DNA of 64,000 nt from Candidatus Eremiobacterota bacterium (GCA_031082125.1 JAVHLM010000016.1:62001-126000), one strand, 5' to 3'. Positions 16,676 to 26,173 are shown, numbered from the stretch's first letter. Notes: a model not told the origin generated them from the sequence alone. Numbers and translations: made by a program.

Positions 16676-17326
16676 ATGAAGTTTATAAAGCATCTGGGTT
16701 TTAAGACCGCCGCGTTTCTTTCGGTCCTCTTCATTTTTTTTGTGCTGCTCATAGTGTTCTGGGCGCTGAAGCTCCTCTCTGTCTGGACCATGGTAGCCTT
16801 CGGCATAGGGTGCATCATCTTTTTCGCCCTGAATGTCAAAGATAGAAAGGACCAGCTCAAGCGCCAGGGTGAGAAACTCGTGGAAAAGGCTGATGGCCTC
16901 ATGGCAAAGGCTGAGATCAAGGGGGCCATGCGCGATTATGAGAAAGCCCTTGAGATGGCCGGCCCTCATATAGGTGCCTACCTGGGGCTGGGAAACTGCT
17001 ACCGCTCCCTTGGTGACAATAAAAAGGCCCGGGAGAATGCCAAGAAAGCCCTGGAGTTGAAGGCTGACTCACCTGCGGCCCTCTATCTTATGGCCGTATG
17101 CCTTCTCAGGGATGACGAGCCCGACAGGGCTCTCAAGAATCTTGAGAGCGCCGTGCAGCTGAACCCCGATCTTACCGATGCCTATCTTCTCATGGCGGAG
17201 ATTCATTCAAACCTCCAGAGGAAAGAAGACGCCCTCAGGGATTACTCCATCTACCTTGAGAAATCAAAGGATGAAAAGGGGAAAAAGCTCGTGAGGGAGC
17301 GCATTGAAAAGCTGAAGGCAAAATGA
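16676..17326 (+). CDS. Membrane-anchored TPR protein
   Basis: 216 residues. Two N-terminal membrane helices (about 10-50: FLSVLFIFFVLLIVFWALKL and VAFGIGCIIFFAL) precede a charged linker and three to four TPRs such as IGAYLGLGNCYRSLGDNKKA and TDAYLLMAEIHSNLQRKEDA. The start at 16676 has AAAGG 8 nt upstream; GTG 16667 is an alternative. It lies 44 bp after the membrane kinase gene, so kinase and TPR scaffold probably work together at the membrane. It ends 4 bp before the convergent gene at 17331. Confidence 0.75.
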   Translation: MKFIKHLGFKTAAFLSVLFIFFVLLIVFWALKLLSVWTMVAFGIGCIIFFALNVKDRKDQLKRQGEKLVEKADGLMAKAEIKGAMRDYEKALEMAGPHIGAYLGLGNCYRSLGDNKKARENAKKALELKADSPAALYLMAVCLLRDDEPDRALKNLESAVQLNPDLTDAYLLMAEIHSNLQRKEDALRDYSIYLEKSKDEKGKKLVRERIEKLKAK

Positions 17327-17330
17327 GGGG

Positions 17331-17918
17331 TTACCGCTTTTTCGGCTTTTTCTCCGTCCTGAGGAACTCAAAGCTCTGGAGCACCGTGGTCACCAGGGGA
17401 AGCTCGCGTTTGAGCACCGCCGATTTTCCCGATGCGGTCACGGTACAGATCCATCCCCCGGGCGAGAGGGCTACAAGGTAAGTATTGGTAATCTCCTCGT
17501 CGCTTTTTTTCTGGCGGGTCTCATAGGTGAAGCCTCTTCCACCTGCTATGGCGGCTTCTCTTGGTTCAAGTCCCTCGTTCTTCTTGCTCTCCATAAGTAT
17601 GGTGATGTACTCTTCATGTTTCACATCGACACCGAGAAAGATGCAGTTGAGCCTGAAAGAGATTTTCCCATTGATATCAGTTTCGTACTGCCAGAGCATC
17701 CTGCCGGGGGAACTGCTTTCCAGGACTGCGCTCTGCGGTATCTTAAGCATGCAGTGTGCCGCTTCGTTCACATACGGGGCAAGGGAAGCCTCGAAAGGTG
17801 CCTCGCAATGCACGGTGCAGGTCGTAATTAAGATGAAAAGAAACAAGACAAGAATTTCCGGGAAGGTTGTTCCCGTCCTTTCAGGCTGAGCAGGAAGCGG
17901 GGGGTGATGCCTGTGCAT
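17331..17918 (-). CDS. Exported protein of unknown function
   Basis: 195 residues with a proline-rich start, then a hydrophobic segment (ILVLFLFILITTCTVHC) that may be a signal peptide ending at a cysteine, so a lipoprotein is possible. The rest is a beta-rich domain containing YVNEAAHCMLKIPQSAVLES and RGFTYETRQKKSDEEITNTY, resembling PsbP/DcrB-like folds in overall pattern only. The start is uncertain because no clear ribosome site lies before ATG 17918. It is convergent with the TPR gene (4 bp gap) and divergent from the cyclase gene. Confidence 0.5.
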   Translation of the reverse strand: MHRHHPPLPAQPERTGTTFPEILVLFLFILITTCTVHCEAPFEASLAPYVNEAAHCMLKIPQSAVLESSSPGRMLWQYETDINGKISFRLNCIFLGVDVKHEEYITILMESKKNEGLEPREAAIAGGRGFTYETRQKKSDEEITNTYLVALSPGGWICTVTASGKSAVLKRELPLVTTVLQSFEFLRTEKKPKKR

Positions 17919-18060
17919 TGCCGGCAGGATTTATCCAGGTAAAATTGAAATAATGGTAAAGTTTCTCTTCCCTGGAGAAAATCCCTCTGTTTCGGGACAG
18001 AGGGCGCACCTCCGGGCATGGTGAGCCTGGAGGCAGCGAAAAAACGTTAAGGGAGTGCTT

Positions 18061-20361
18061 ATGGACCATTCCTTTCTTATAAAGAAATACCAGAACGAGG
18101 CCCAGAAAAATCCGAATGATCCCCAGAGCTATTATTACCTCGGCCTCCTCTACAACGAGCAGCGCGATTACCAGATGGCCACCTCTTATTTTTCCCGGGC
18201 CAACTCTGTCGATCCCTCCTTTTTCCCCGCTCATTACCACTCGGGCCTGGCTTACGCATGCCTTGGCAAGCCTGATCTTGGCGCCATGGAGTGGGAGCTC
18301 TCTCTCAAACACAATCCCCGCCCCTTTGATGAGCGGGAACCTGAGGCGCTCCCTTTTGACTACAATGAGGCGGGCCACGCCAAGAAGGCCATTACGGAGT
18401 GTCTCCAGAGGAAAAAGATCCTTCCCGGTGAATCGCAGCCTTATTATTTTCTGGCCCTTGCCTACCTTGTGACGGGCCAGCTCCCCCTTGCGAGAAAGGA
18501 GCTTGAGGACCTTCTTGTCCTGGAGCCGGCCTTCATAAAAGCCTACCATCTGATGGTGGAGCTCTATCTCAAGCTGAAGGAGCCGGCCAAGGCCATCGAT
18601 GTCCTCAAAAAGCTGATAAAGCAAGAGCCCAGCTCTTTCGGTGCGCACTACAAGCTCGCCCAGCTGCTGATGCAGCAGAATGAGGTTTCGACGGCAGTTC
18701 CCGTGCTCCAGAAGGCCCACCAGCTCAAGCCCAACAATGACAGTGTCATCATAGAGCTGGGAAAGGCTTATAAGCTTCAAGGCAAGGAGGATTACGCCAG
18801 GGCGAGCTATCAGAAAGCCCTTGACCTCAACCCCAAGTGCGCCGATGCCTATTTTGAGCTGGGCCTCCTCTACGAGGAGAAATTTGACTTTTCCACCGCT
18901 GCCGACTATTATCAGAAAGCGATCTGGATAGATGAAAAGAAAGGCGAGGCTTATTCCCACCTGGGAAACATCAGCAAAAGGCTGGGCAGAGTTCACGATG
19001 CCATTGAAAACTTCAAGAAGAGCGTGAAGTTTTTCCCCAGTGACTCATACCAGCATTACCAGCTCGGCGAGGCATATATTTCCATCAAGAAATACAGGGA
19101 GGCCACGGAGGAGTTCAAGCAGGCCATTTCCCACAATCCCAAGGACGTATACAGCTATATCAACCTGGGGATTGCCCTTTCGCGGATTGGTGAATATGAT
19201 GAGTCGCTTGACGCTTTCAGGAAAGCCCTGGAGATCAATCCCGAGCTTGTAGATCCCTATTACAACATGGCCCTCACGTACCTCAGGATGGGCCATCTCA
19301 CCTTCGCGAGGGAGTATATTGAGAAGTTCCTGAAAATCAAGCCCAACGACACCTATGCCCATTTTGCCCTGGGGAACATCCACCTGCGCTTCGGCGATCT
19401 TGATTTTGCCATCCAGGAATACAAAAAAGCCATTGACAGCTATCCCGATCACCCCTATGCGCGCTTCAACCTCGCTTCAAGCTATGCGCGGGCAGGCCAG
19501 TATGATCTCGCGGAGAATGAGTTTTCAAAGGCTCTTGAGCACAACCCTCCGGAATCGGAAGACGAGATGATCCTCTTCGCCACCATGGCAAGTTATCACA
19601 CCATCCTGCAGACGCTTGCCAAGGCCATTTCAGAGCTCAAGACCTATTTCCAGCTCTATGAGGATGCGAAGATCAGGTATCAGGGCGAGGAAAAGGTGAA
19701 AAACAGGATTACCGAGCTCTTCAAGAAATTTCTCCCCGAGACGGTGGCAGAAGGGCTTATCACCCAGGAGGAGGACCTGGGCGATGTGCAGCGCGAGGTG
19801 ACCGTCGTATTCTCTGACATAAGGGGCTACACGACGCTCACCGAGATAATCGGGGCCCGCGATGCGATGAAAATCCTCAATGACTATTATTCCAGCATGT
19901 CCAAGATCTCCACAAAGTTTGGAGGCACCCTTCTCTATTTCCAGGGCGATGCCCAGATGGTCATTTTCGGCGCCCCTCTGGAGGACAGGGATCACCCTCT
20001 CAATGCCCTCCGCGCCGCCATGGAGATGAAGACCCAGGTGAGCTACCTCTCTGACAAGTGGTTCAAGGATCAGGCCAGAAAGTTTGAGATTGCCGTGGGC
20101 ATCACCACGGGAGACGTGGTGATGGGTTTTATCAACGACGGCACGCGCCTGCAGTACACCGCAATCGGAGATACCGTCAACGTGGCCGCCCGCCTCCAGG
20201 ACGTGAGCAAAGAGCACAACTCGGCAGTGATGCTCAACGAGAAGGCATACGAGAGGGTCAAGGAGCACGTGACGGCCCAGAGGCTCGATTCCATTCACCT
20301 GAAGGGGAAGAGCGAGTCCGTCAATGTCTACAAGATAGAAAGCGTTTCCTTCCCGTCATAG
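18061..20361 (+). CDS. TPR protein with class III adenylate/guanylate cyclase domain
   Basis: About 766 residues. Thirteen or so TPRs fill residues 1-520, followed by a helical linker and a class III cyclase domain from about 575 to the end. The cyclase makes cAMP or cGMP from the triphosphate. FSDIRGYTTL and YFQGDAQMVIFG carry the two metal aspartates, and QYTAIGDTVNVAARLQ carries the transition-state asparagine and arginine, so the site looks active. There is no membrane segment, so the TPRs probably sense partner proteins. ATG 18061 is chosen because AAGGGAG lies 5 nt upstream. The cNMP-binding histidine kinase at the right end of the window is a possible effector. Confidence 0.92.
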   Translation: MDHSFLIKKYQNEAQKNPNDPQSYYYLGLLYNEQRDYQMATSYFSRANSVDPSFFPAHYHSGLAYACLGKPDLGAMEWELSLKHNPRPFDEREPEALPFDYNEAGHAKKAITECLQRKKILPGESQPYYFLALAYLVTGQLPLARKELEDLLVLEPAFIKAYHLMVELYLKLKEPAKAIDVLKKLIKQEPSSFGAHYKLAQLLMQQNEVSTAVPVLQKAHQLKPNNDSVIIELGKAYKLQGKEDYARASYQKALDLNPKCADAYFELGLLYEEKFDFSTAADYYQKAIWIDEKKGEAYSHLGNISKRLGRVHDAIENFKKSVKFFPSDSYQHYQLGEAYISIKKYREATEEFKQAISHNPKDVYSYINLGIALSRIGEYDESLDAFRKALEINPELVDPYYNMALTYLRMGHLTFAREYIEKFLKIKPNDTYAHFALGNIHLRFGDLDFAIQEYKKAIDSYPDHPYARFNLASSYARAGQYDLAENEFSKALEHNPPESEDEMILFATMASYHTILQTLAKAISELKTYFQLYEDAKIRYQGEEKVKNRITELFKKFLPETVAEGLITQEEDLGDVQREVTVVFSDIRGYTTLTEIIGARDAMKILNDYYSSMSKISTKFGGTLLYFQGDAQMVIFGAPLEDRDHPLNALRAAMEMKTQVSYLSDKWFKDQARKFEIAVGITTGDVVMGFINDGTRLQYTAIGDTVNVAARLQDVSKEHNSAVMLNEKAYERVKEHVTAQRLDSIHLKGKSESVNVYKIESVSFPS

Positions 20362-20401
20362 GGGAGGCGCAGGATTCCTGACACGAGAGGTGCTGGTCAT
20401 C

Positions 20402-21700
20402 ATGGCAATAAAGCGACAGAAGAATACTGAAAAACGCCTCAAGCAGCTCGAAAGGCTCATGGAGGTGAACCTCTATCTCAATTCCACGCCCACCCTGGAG
20501 ACTCTTCTCAGCAAGATTATCTCCGTGTCCAAACAGATACTGGAGTCGTACAGCGCCTCCATACTGCTTGTCGATGAAGACCGCGGCGAGCTCTATTTCG
20601 AGATAGTCTACGACCGCCGTGACGAGAAGACGCTCCAGGATGAAAATGCTCTCAAGAAAGTGGTCCTCAAGATGGGCGAAGGAATCGCCGGTTACGTGGC
20701 GCAGACCGGTGAGCCTCTCATCATCAACGATGTGCAGACCAATCCACGGTTCTCCTCCAAGGCCGACAAGATGACCGGCGTCGTCACAAGGAACATGATA
20801 GCCATTCCCCTCCGCGCCAAGGACCGTATCATAGGCGTGATGGAGGTAATAAACAGGATTGAGGGAGATTTCAGCGAGGACGATCTTCCCATTGCCCTCG
20901 CTCTCGGCAACATTGCCACCGTCGCCATAGAGAATGCCCGCCTCTATTTTGAGACGGAAAAGAGCCTGAGACGCCTGGCAAAAATGGAGGCCTCGAAATA
21001 CCAGCTCGTCACCCTTCTCTTTAACGCCCTCAGGTCGCCGGTGCTCTCCATCAAGGAATACGCCGAGTATGTCCTCGAGAACATGGAGGCCGTCACTGCC
21101 GAGAGAGTGCAGGATTTTGCCGGGATGGCCCGCCGTGAGGCGACCACCATTCACAAGATGATAAACGATCTCTACGTGATAAATGAGTACGACGACCTGG
21201 TGAAGAAGCTTTCATGCGAGCCCCTTAATATGGCTGAGATACTGAAGTTCCATGTAGAAAAAAGAATGAAGCTTGACCATGGGGTGGCCATATCGCTCCA
21301 TTTTTCCCAGAACACCCCCCTGGAGCACTATGTGGTGCCTATGGACTATGAAAAAATTGAGCACTGCATCCAGCATCTTCTGGATGTGTCGGTGAAAAAT
21401 GCCTCTCCAGGTGAGCCTCTCAAAGTGACGCTCAATGCAGTGGCTGCCACGCGGGGGAAACCAAGGGGTGTGGAGCTGGAGATTGACAACGGGGGACTTT
21501 CCCTGCCGGACAACCTCTGGCAGCTTGTCTTCAAAACCTTCGAAGATGGCGAGGGGACAGGTTCCCCCTCTCTGGAGGCAATAGGCCTCGCCCTCTTCAT
21601 CAGCAAGAAGATAGTTGATGCCCATGGGGGGGAGATTTCCTGGGAGAAAAAAAGACCCAGGGGCTCGAGGATTCTTGTCTTTCTGCCTTCAGAAAGGTAA
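20402..21700 (+). CDS. GAF-domain protein with degenerate histidine-kinase core
   Basis: 432 residues. A short coiled coil, a GAF domain (about 30-185, with GEGIAGYVAQTGEPLIINDV), then a HisKA/HATPase-like region. The phosphoacceptor position is Asn208 in LLFNALRSPVLSI, where active kinases have His. The N-box reads LLDVSVKNA, and the G1 box is DNGGLS rather than DxGxG. Only AIGLALFISKKIVDAHGG resembles the G2 region. It should therefore lack autophosphorylation and act as a ligand-binding pseudokinase. It follows the cyclase gene by 40 bp, probably in one operon. GAF domains often bind cyclic nucleotides, which would fit that neighbour. Confidence 0.82.
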   Translation: MAIKRQKNTEKRLKQLERLMEVNLYLNSTPTLETLLSKIISVSKQILESYSASILLVDEDRGELYFEIVYDRRDEKTLQDENALKKVVLKMGEGIAGYVAQTGEPLIINDVQTNPRFSSKADKMTGVVTRNMIAIPLRAKDRIIGVMEVINRIEGDFSEDDLPIALALGNIATVAIENARLYFETEKSLRRLAKMEASKYQLVTLLFNALRSPVLSIKEYAEYVLENMEAVTAERVQDFAGMARREATTIHKMINDLYVINEYDDLVKKLSCEPLNMAEILKFHVEKRMKLDHGVAISLHFSQNTPLEHYVVPMDYEKIEHCIQHLLDVSVKNASPGEPLKVTLNAVAATRGKPRGVELEIDNGGLSLPDNLWQLVFKTFEDGEGTGSPSLEAIGLALFISKKIVDAHGGEISWEKKRPRGSRILVFLPSER

Positions 21701-21708
21701 AGCTCCCC

Positions 21709-22863
21709 TTACCTGCCAAGGGTCTTGAGAAACTGGGCAGCCTTTTTGTTCCCTGACTCGGCAAGCACGCCAAGCATCTCGCGCCTTCCCTGGAAAGAGG
21801 GATCACCGGGCGGGAGGCTTTTGAGGGCCTCTATGGAGGCATCTGCGAGCCTGTCGGAGCTCATCTCCCTCGCGGTTAAGTCCTTGAGGGGAACGGGCAT
21901 GCTGCGGGAACTCTCAGACTCTGCGGCAGAATCCCCGGCGCTCGCGCCCCCGCCTGCCGCGCCGCCCGGACCTATCATCCCGCCGCCCATGCCGCCGCCC
22001 GCGGGGCCTGGTATCGGTTGGGCCTTTTGGGGAAGAGCCGAGGATGTTTTCATCAGTCTCGACTCCCCCTGGGCGGCGCCGCCCGCCATTGAGTTATCCC
22101 GCTTCGGTGCCCCCGCCTCCTTGCTGTCTTTCATGGCTATCAGCTTGTCCGAGGTGCTTGAGGGAGCCTCTTTTTCCATAGTCATTGCCACGACGCCTGA
22201 TTTCTCGATTTCCACGGGGTCCGCAACAAAGCTCACCCTGGAGCTTATGATGTAGGCGTTGAAGGTGACCCTGCTCCTGGCGGTGCTCTTCAGTTTGAGA
22301 AGCCCCCTGATCTTCCTGTGGGATGTCGGCTCGAGCTGGCCCACGGGGATTTTGGTGACGCTCTCGTCGGCCGACGCGAAGAGGATAAGGTCATTCAGGG
22401 CCTCGCTCTTCTGGAGGTTCTGGATGCTGACGGTAAACTCGAGCTTCTCGCCGTAGATTCTCTCCGGCACCTGGAAGATTGCCGCAATGACCGTGGGAGC
22501 TGGTGCCTGGGGCTTTTCCCTTGTGAGGGGCTTTTGCACGAAGTATTCGATGAGGCCCCCAATGGCCGAGGTGATAATGAAGAGGAGGACCCCCGCGGCA
22601 ATGCTGATGGCAGGCCAGTACTTCCTGTTCCGAAGCTTCCTGCGGATGAGGTCGTCCACGGCAAATCGCCCCGTGTAACCCTCTTCCTCGACGATGGCGG
22701 CAATTTTCCCCCTGTCCTCAACGGTGACCTCAAAGCCGTCATCCCTGAGCTCTCCCTCAAGGGCTTCCTTGAGTTCATCGAGCGTCTTGAAGTGCTTTCT
22801 GGACTGCAGGTCTTTCAGCGCCGTTCTTATTACGAATCTGGTAAGCTTCTCCTCCGAGGCCAT
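21709..22863 (-). CDS. Single-pass membrane protein with Gly-rich linker
   Basis: 384 residues. The N-terminal 75 residues are cytoplasmic and helical. One membrane helix (WPAISIAAGVLLFIITSAIG) follows, then a beta-rich outer domain (about 110-225), a glycine/methionine-rich flexible stretch around residues 285-320, and a helical C-terminal tail (SSDRLADASIEALKSLPPGD). The domain order suggests an envelope protein whose outer part is tethered by a disordered linker. No family is recognised. It is convergent with the GAF gene (8 bp gap). The cytoplasmic start MASEEKLTRFVIRTALKDL is typical of a small helical interaction domain. Confidence 0.65.
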   Translation of the reverse strand: MASEEKLTRFVIRTALKDLQSRKHFKTLDELKEALEGELRDDGFEVTVEDRGKIAAIVEEEGYTGRFAVDDLIRRKLRNRKYWPAISIAAGVLLFIITSAIGGLIEYFVQKPLTREKPQAPAPTVIAAIFQVPERIYGEKLEFTVSIQNLQKSEALNDLILFASADESVTKIPVGQLEPTSHRKIRGLLKLKSTARSRVTFNAYIISSRVSFVADPVEIEKSGVVAMTMEKEAPSSTSDKLIAMKDSKEAGAPKRDNSMAGGAAQGESRLMKTSSALPQKAQPIPGPAGGGMGGGMIGPGGAAGGGASAGDSAAESESSRSMPVPLKDLTAREMSSDRLADASIEALKSLPPGDPSFQGRREMLGVLAESGNKKAAQFLKTLGR

Positions 22864-23086
22864 GTGATCCCCTCCCTTACAGGAACTTCCAGGCTGCCGG
22901 TCTGTGTCTCTGGAAGGATAGTCGCCGGTCCCTGCTCCCTCTTCCCTGTTTACAAAATGTTAACATGGGGAGTATTATTGAGTCGCTCCCCTCACTCCTG
23001 CAGAGGAGGGAGAGAGGGAATCGGGCCTCTGTGCTGAAACTCTTCCAGGAAAAGGGTGCGTCACGGCGGTGAGGAAGCATGAGAAA

Positions 23087-25153
23087 ATGAGAAAGGCGAA
23101 GGTCATGACCAGTGAGCGTTTTATGAGCAGCAGGAAGAAGATTCTCTCTCAGGTGGCTTTGGTGCTTTTCTTTTTTTTTCTTGCGGGAAATGGAGGCGGA
23201 CCTGTGGCAAGACCTGAAAATGTAAAATGGCCTCCGCGGTCGTACCTTGTGTATTACGGCAGCTGGGACGATGAGACTCTTTCCAAGGCCTGGGATTATG
23301 ATCTCGTGATCCTTCACCCCGGGGCCGGCCTTGCCAACATAAGCCCAGAGCTTGTCACGAGGCTCAGGAACGGGAGAAACGGCATAGCGGGCGATGAGGA
23401 TGACGTGCTCTGTATCGCCTATATCTCCATCGGTGAGGATGAGGAATCCCCCGGGGGGCCTGGAACGCCGGGGGAGAGGGGCCCGGTACACTGGGATGAG
23501 AAAAAGGGCATTATTTATGGTGACAATGATTACCCTGCCCGCTATGTTGACGAACTGCGCTATGTGCTCACCGGCAGGGGGTTCATGAAATGGCTTCCCA
23601 GCGGCCTCCCTGAGCTCGTGAAGGGTCATGACGGAATTCCCGACGAAAACGGCAAGTGGAACAGCTATTATGTATATGCAGGCGACAGCCAGTGGAAAGC
23701 GCAGATCCTGGCCACCATGGCAAGGCTCTCCGGCGAGTTCCATGTTGACGGCTTCTTCCTTGATACCCTCGACACCGCGTCACCGTGGGGAAATTACGGG
23801 TGGATGCAGAAGGATATGGCCTCTCTTGTGAAATCCATAAGGAATGCATTCCCTTCAATGGTTATCATCGCCAACAGGGGGCTGTTTCTCTTTGAAAAGT
23901 ACGGCGCCCTCATGAAATCGAGTATTGACGGCCTTCTCTTTGAAAGTTTCGTGACCGAGTGGGACTGGGTTCGCGGCAGGGGTATACAGAGCCCCTATCT
24001 TGAGTCAAATGTTGACATACTCCGGAAGACGGTCCTTCCGTGGGCCCAGGGCCCCGATGGCTTCTCTCTCTTGTTCCTGAACTACCTTGCGCCGGGACAG
24101 AGGGATCGCTTTGCCTTTGTCTATGACCAGGAGGCCCTTCTCGCCGGGATTCCCCACCTCGACGCGGTGTCCACTCCGGATCTTCAGAAGGTATACGGCC
24201 CTCCCCGCTGGTACATGGATGCTCCCCCGGCAGGGAGTTCCCCGCCTTCCTTTGACCGGTTTGCCGTCAAGGGGAAGGAGAAGGGGGAATGCACACTTCT
24301 GTTCACTGTGTCATCAAAGGGGAGGCTTGAATATCAGATGGGGCGCGAGGTGTTCCTCGACGTCCGTTCCTCTGAACAGGAAGTCCCTCCTGAGAAGATC
24401 CCCCTTCTCAAGCCTGTGGAGATCCGTTATGATGCCATGGCGCTGCGGAGTGAAGGCGATACTTACCATTTTTCCCTTGACCTGTGTGGCCTTGAGGGGG
24501 GAAAGACCCGCTATTTCTATGCAAGGCTCCTTGCACCGGGAAACCCCTTCCAGTCGCCCCTTCAGACATGCTCCCTTCTGATGCCCGACGATGAGTATCC
24601 CGATGTGCTCTCCGAGGTGAGCGCTGAAGGGCGTGAAGCATCGGTGTATCTGACATGGAGCGCCGCTCCTCCTGGAAATTCCTACCGTATTTATTGCGGC
24701 CGGGACCAGGGGAGCCTTGAGCATGCAGACACAGCTGCAAAGCCGGGTTACCTCGTGAAGAGCCTGGAGAATGGGAAGGCTTATTGTTTCACCGTCACCG
24801 CTGTCTCGGGGCGGGGACTTGAGGGGGGCATGGCGCCTCTGGCCTGGGCCATGCCGGTAAAGTGCACCCCCCCTCCCTCGCCGACAGGCCTCGTCCTGGA
24901 GCCTAAGGGCACCACGCTCACGGTAAGCTGGAGAGAGTCGTCATCACCCGACGTGGTGTCCTGCGGGGTATATTGCTTCCGCTCGAAGAAGGGCCTCCGC
25001 CTCCCTGTCATAGTAGAGAAGGGAAAAAGCAGCATTCAGTTTGAGAAGCTTCTGGCAGGCGAGGAATACACGGTCTTTGTCACCGCTCTTGACGGCAGTA
25101 ACAACCAGGGAGCGCCGAAGGAAGTGAAGAGGGTGATGATCCCCCGCCATTGA
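23087..25153 (+). CDS. Secreted GH114-like protein with fibronectin type III domains
   Basis: About 688 residues. A signal segment (KILSQVALVLFFFFLAGNGG) leads to a TIM-barrel domain of the GH114 / TM1410 type (about 45-330). It has YLVYYGSWDDETLSKAWDYD at its start, CIAYISIGEDEE, and HVDGFFLDTLDT holding the likely acidic residues. GH114 includes endo-alpha-1,4-polygalactosaminidases, so a role on extracellular polysaccharide is plausible. The C-terminal 180 residues form two fibronectin type III domains (ASVYLTWSAAPPGNSYRIYC and TLTVSWRESSSPDVVSCGVY). Several in-frame starts exist (23069, 23087, 23105) and none is decisive. Confidence 0.8.
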   Translation: MRKAKVMTSERFMSSRKKILSQVALVLFFFFLAGNGGGPVARPENVKWPPRSYLVYYGSWDDETLSKAWDYDLVILHPGAGLANISPELVTRLRNGRNGIAGDEDDVLCIAYISIGEDEESPGGPGTPGERGPVHWDEKKGIIYGDNDYPARYVDELRYVLTGRGFMKWLPSGLPELVKGHDGIPDENGKWNSYYVYAGDSQWKAQILATMARLSGEFHVDGFFLDTLDTASPWGNYGWMQKDMASLVKSIRNAFPSMVIIANRGLFLFEKYGALMKSSIDGLLFESFVTEWDWVRGRGIQSPYLESNVDILRKTVLPWAQGPDGFSLLFLNYLAPGQRDRFAFVYDQEALLAGIPHLDAVSTPDLQKVYGPPRWYMDAPPAGSSPPSFDRFAVKGKEKGECTLLFTVSSKGRLEYQMGREVFLDVRSSEQEVPPEKIPLLKPVEIRYDAMALRSEGDTYHFSLDLCGLEGGKTRYFYARLLAPGNPFQSPLQTCSLLMPDDEYPDVLSEVSAEGREASVYLTWSAAPPGNSYRIYCGRDQGSLEHADTAAKPGYLVKSLENGKAYCFTVTAVSGRGLEGGMAPLAWAMPVKCTPPPSPTGLVLEPKGTTLTVSWRESSSPDVVSCGVYCFRSKKGLRLPVIVEKGKSSIQFEKLLAGEEYTVFVTALDGSNNQGAPKEVKRVMIPRH

Positions 25154-25203
25154 GACACAGTGCAAGAGAATACTGGCCCTCTCATTTTACTTGGAGCCAT
25201 AAG

Positions 25204-25707
25204 GTGGTCAAGGAGACCCACTATGATAAAATAAGGCTGCCCTTTTCCCGGGACCGCCAGGAGGAGCGTGTCAGGGCATACTGCGTTATGGCAGGGCTGG
25301 AGATAGTCGCCGTCATCCGGGAGGAGGGCGTGTCTGCAGGCAAGATGCTTTCCAAGCGTCCCGGCGGGATTGAGCTTCTGAACCTCATCAAGAGAAAACA
25401 AGCCTCCCACGGGGCAGCCCTGAAACTTGACCGACTTTTCCGTGATGCAGAAGATGCTCTTGATGAGTCGAATGTCATACCACGGGCTGTTGTGAAGTGG
25501 ATTATTGCCGGGAAGTTGAAGGCATTAAAGTTCAGTGGTGTCTGGAGAGCAGAGAAAGAGGAGTTTCAGGCATTCCTGGAAAAATCAAGGTTCAATCCTG
25601 ACAGCAAGCCTGAGTCAAATAAGAGAGCAAAGAAGCAGGCTATCGCGCGTAAAAGCAAGCAGGGATCTTGGTTTCAGGAATACACTCAATGCATCAAGAG
25701 AATATAA
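25204..25707 (+). pseudogene. Remnant of a serine recombinase joined to an excisionase-like HTH
   Basis: The stretch RVRAYCVMAGLEIVAVIREE followed by GVSAGKMLSKRPGGIELL and LKLDRLFRDAEDAL matches the middle of the resolvase/invertase catalytic domain. The N-terminal catalytic-serine motif (normally YxRVSxxxQ) is missing, replaced by unrelated sequence. Immediately after DRLFRDAEDAL the sequence changes to an excisionase-type helix-turn-helix (NVIPRAVVKWIIAGKLKALK, then WRAEKEEFQAFL). This looks like a deletion fusing two mobile-element genes, so recombination activity is not expected. The frame is open from GTG 25204. It lies about 470 bp from tRNA-Ser, a usual integration target. Confidence 0.65.
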
Positions 25708-25758
25708 AGATAGCAGAATCTATATACAGCCAAGGACAGAGAAAAGGAGGTGAATAAT

Positions 25759-26034
25759 ATGGGCAGCAGCGGAACTCAAAGAGAAATAGCGGATATGGAT
25801 AAGAAGGGTGACCGTCATTATGAAGCGTCAAATAAATTACTGTTCCCTCCAGATGTGGCAGAGGCTTTAATGGCCGCAATGAAGGCCAATGAACTCTCTC
25901 CCGAGCAGGCAGCAGAAAAGATAGGAATACCGCTCAGTGCGGTTATACTGATATGCAAAGGCGGCTCACCGAAGGGTTCCAGGAAAATAAAGGCAAAAGT
26001 CAAGGCATGGCTTGCCTCAAGTGAGGGAAAATAG
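25759..26034 (+). CDS. Small helix-turn-helix protein
   Basis: 91 residues from ATG 25759, with a very strong AAAAGGAGGT 7 nt upstream. SPEQAAEKIGIPLSAVILIC looks like the paired helices of an XRE-type DNA-binding domain, followed by a basic tail (KGSRKIKAKVKAWLAS). It is probably the regulator of the relic mobile element upstream, lying about 50 bp after it. Composition is less GC-biased than neighbouring genes, consistent with acquisition. A clear terminator follows at 26060. Confidence 0.65.
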   Translation: MGSSGTQREIADMDKKGDRHYEASNKLLFPPDVAEALMAAMKANELSPEQAAEKIGIPLSAVILICKGGSPKGSRKIKAKVKAWLASSEGK

Positions 26035-26059
26035 TCCATCATCGAGCACACACGCAAGG

Positions 26060-26093
26060 GAGGCCCTGGCCAGCGTCAGGGCCTCTTCTTTCT
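26060..26093 (+). terminator. Intrinsic terminator after the HTH gene
   Basis: Perfect 9-bp stem GAGGCCCTG / CAGGGCCTC with an 8-nt loop, followed by TTCTTTCT. It lies 25 bp after the HTH stop codon and ends that transcript before the opposing tRNA. Confidence 0.8.
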
Positions 26094-26129
26094 GTCACTT
26101 GGCACAATTCAGGCGCACACTTCAATGCC

Positions 26130-26170
26130 GGAAACACGAAAGCCCGCATACCTTTCGGTGCCGGGCTTTT
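26130..26170 (-). terminator. Intrinsic terminator of tRNA-Ser
   Basis: Stem AAAGCCCG / CGGGCTTT (26162-26169 with 26139-26146), extended by ACC-GAAA-GGT in the loop region, followed on the minus strand by a T-rich run. It begins 5 nt past the tRNA 3' end. Confidence 0.8.
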
Positions 26171-26173
26171 CAA

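Noticed and set aside
17881-18996. 371-codon minus-strand frame over the TPR-cyclase gene
   Set aside because: Antisense shadow of TPR coding sequence, with no start signal and no family resemblance.
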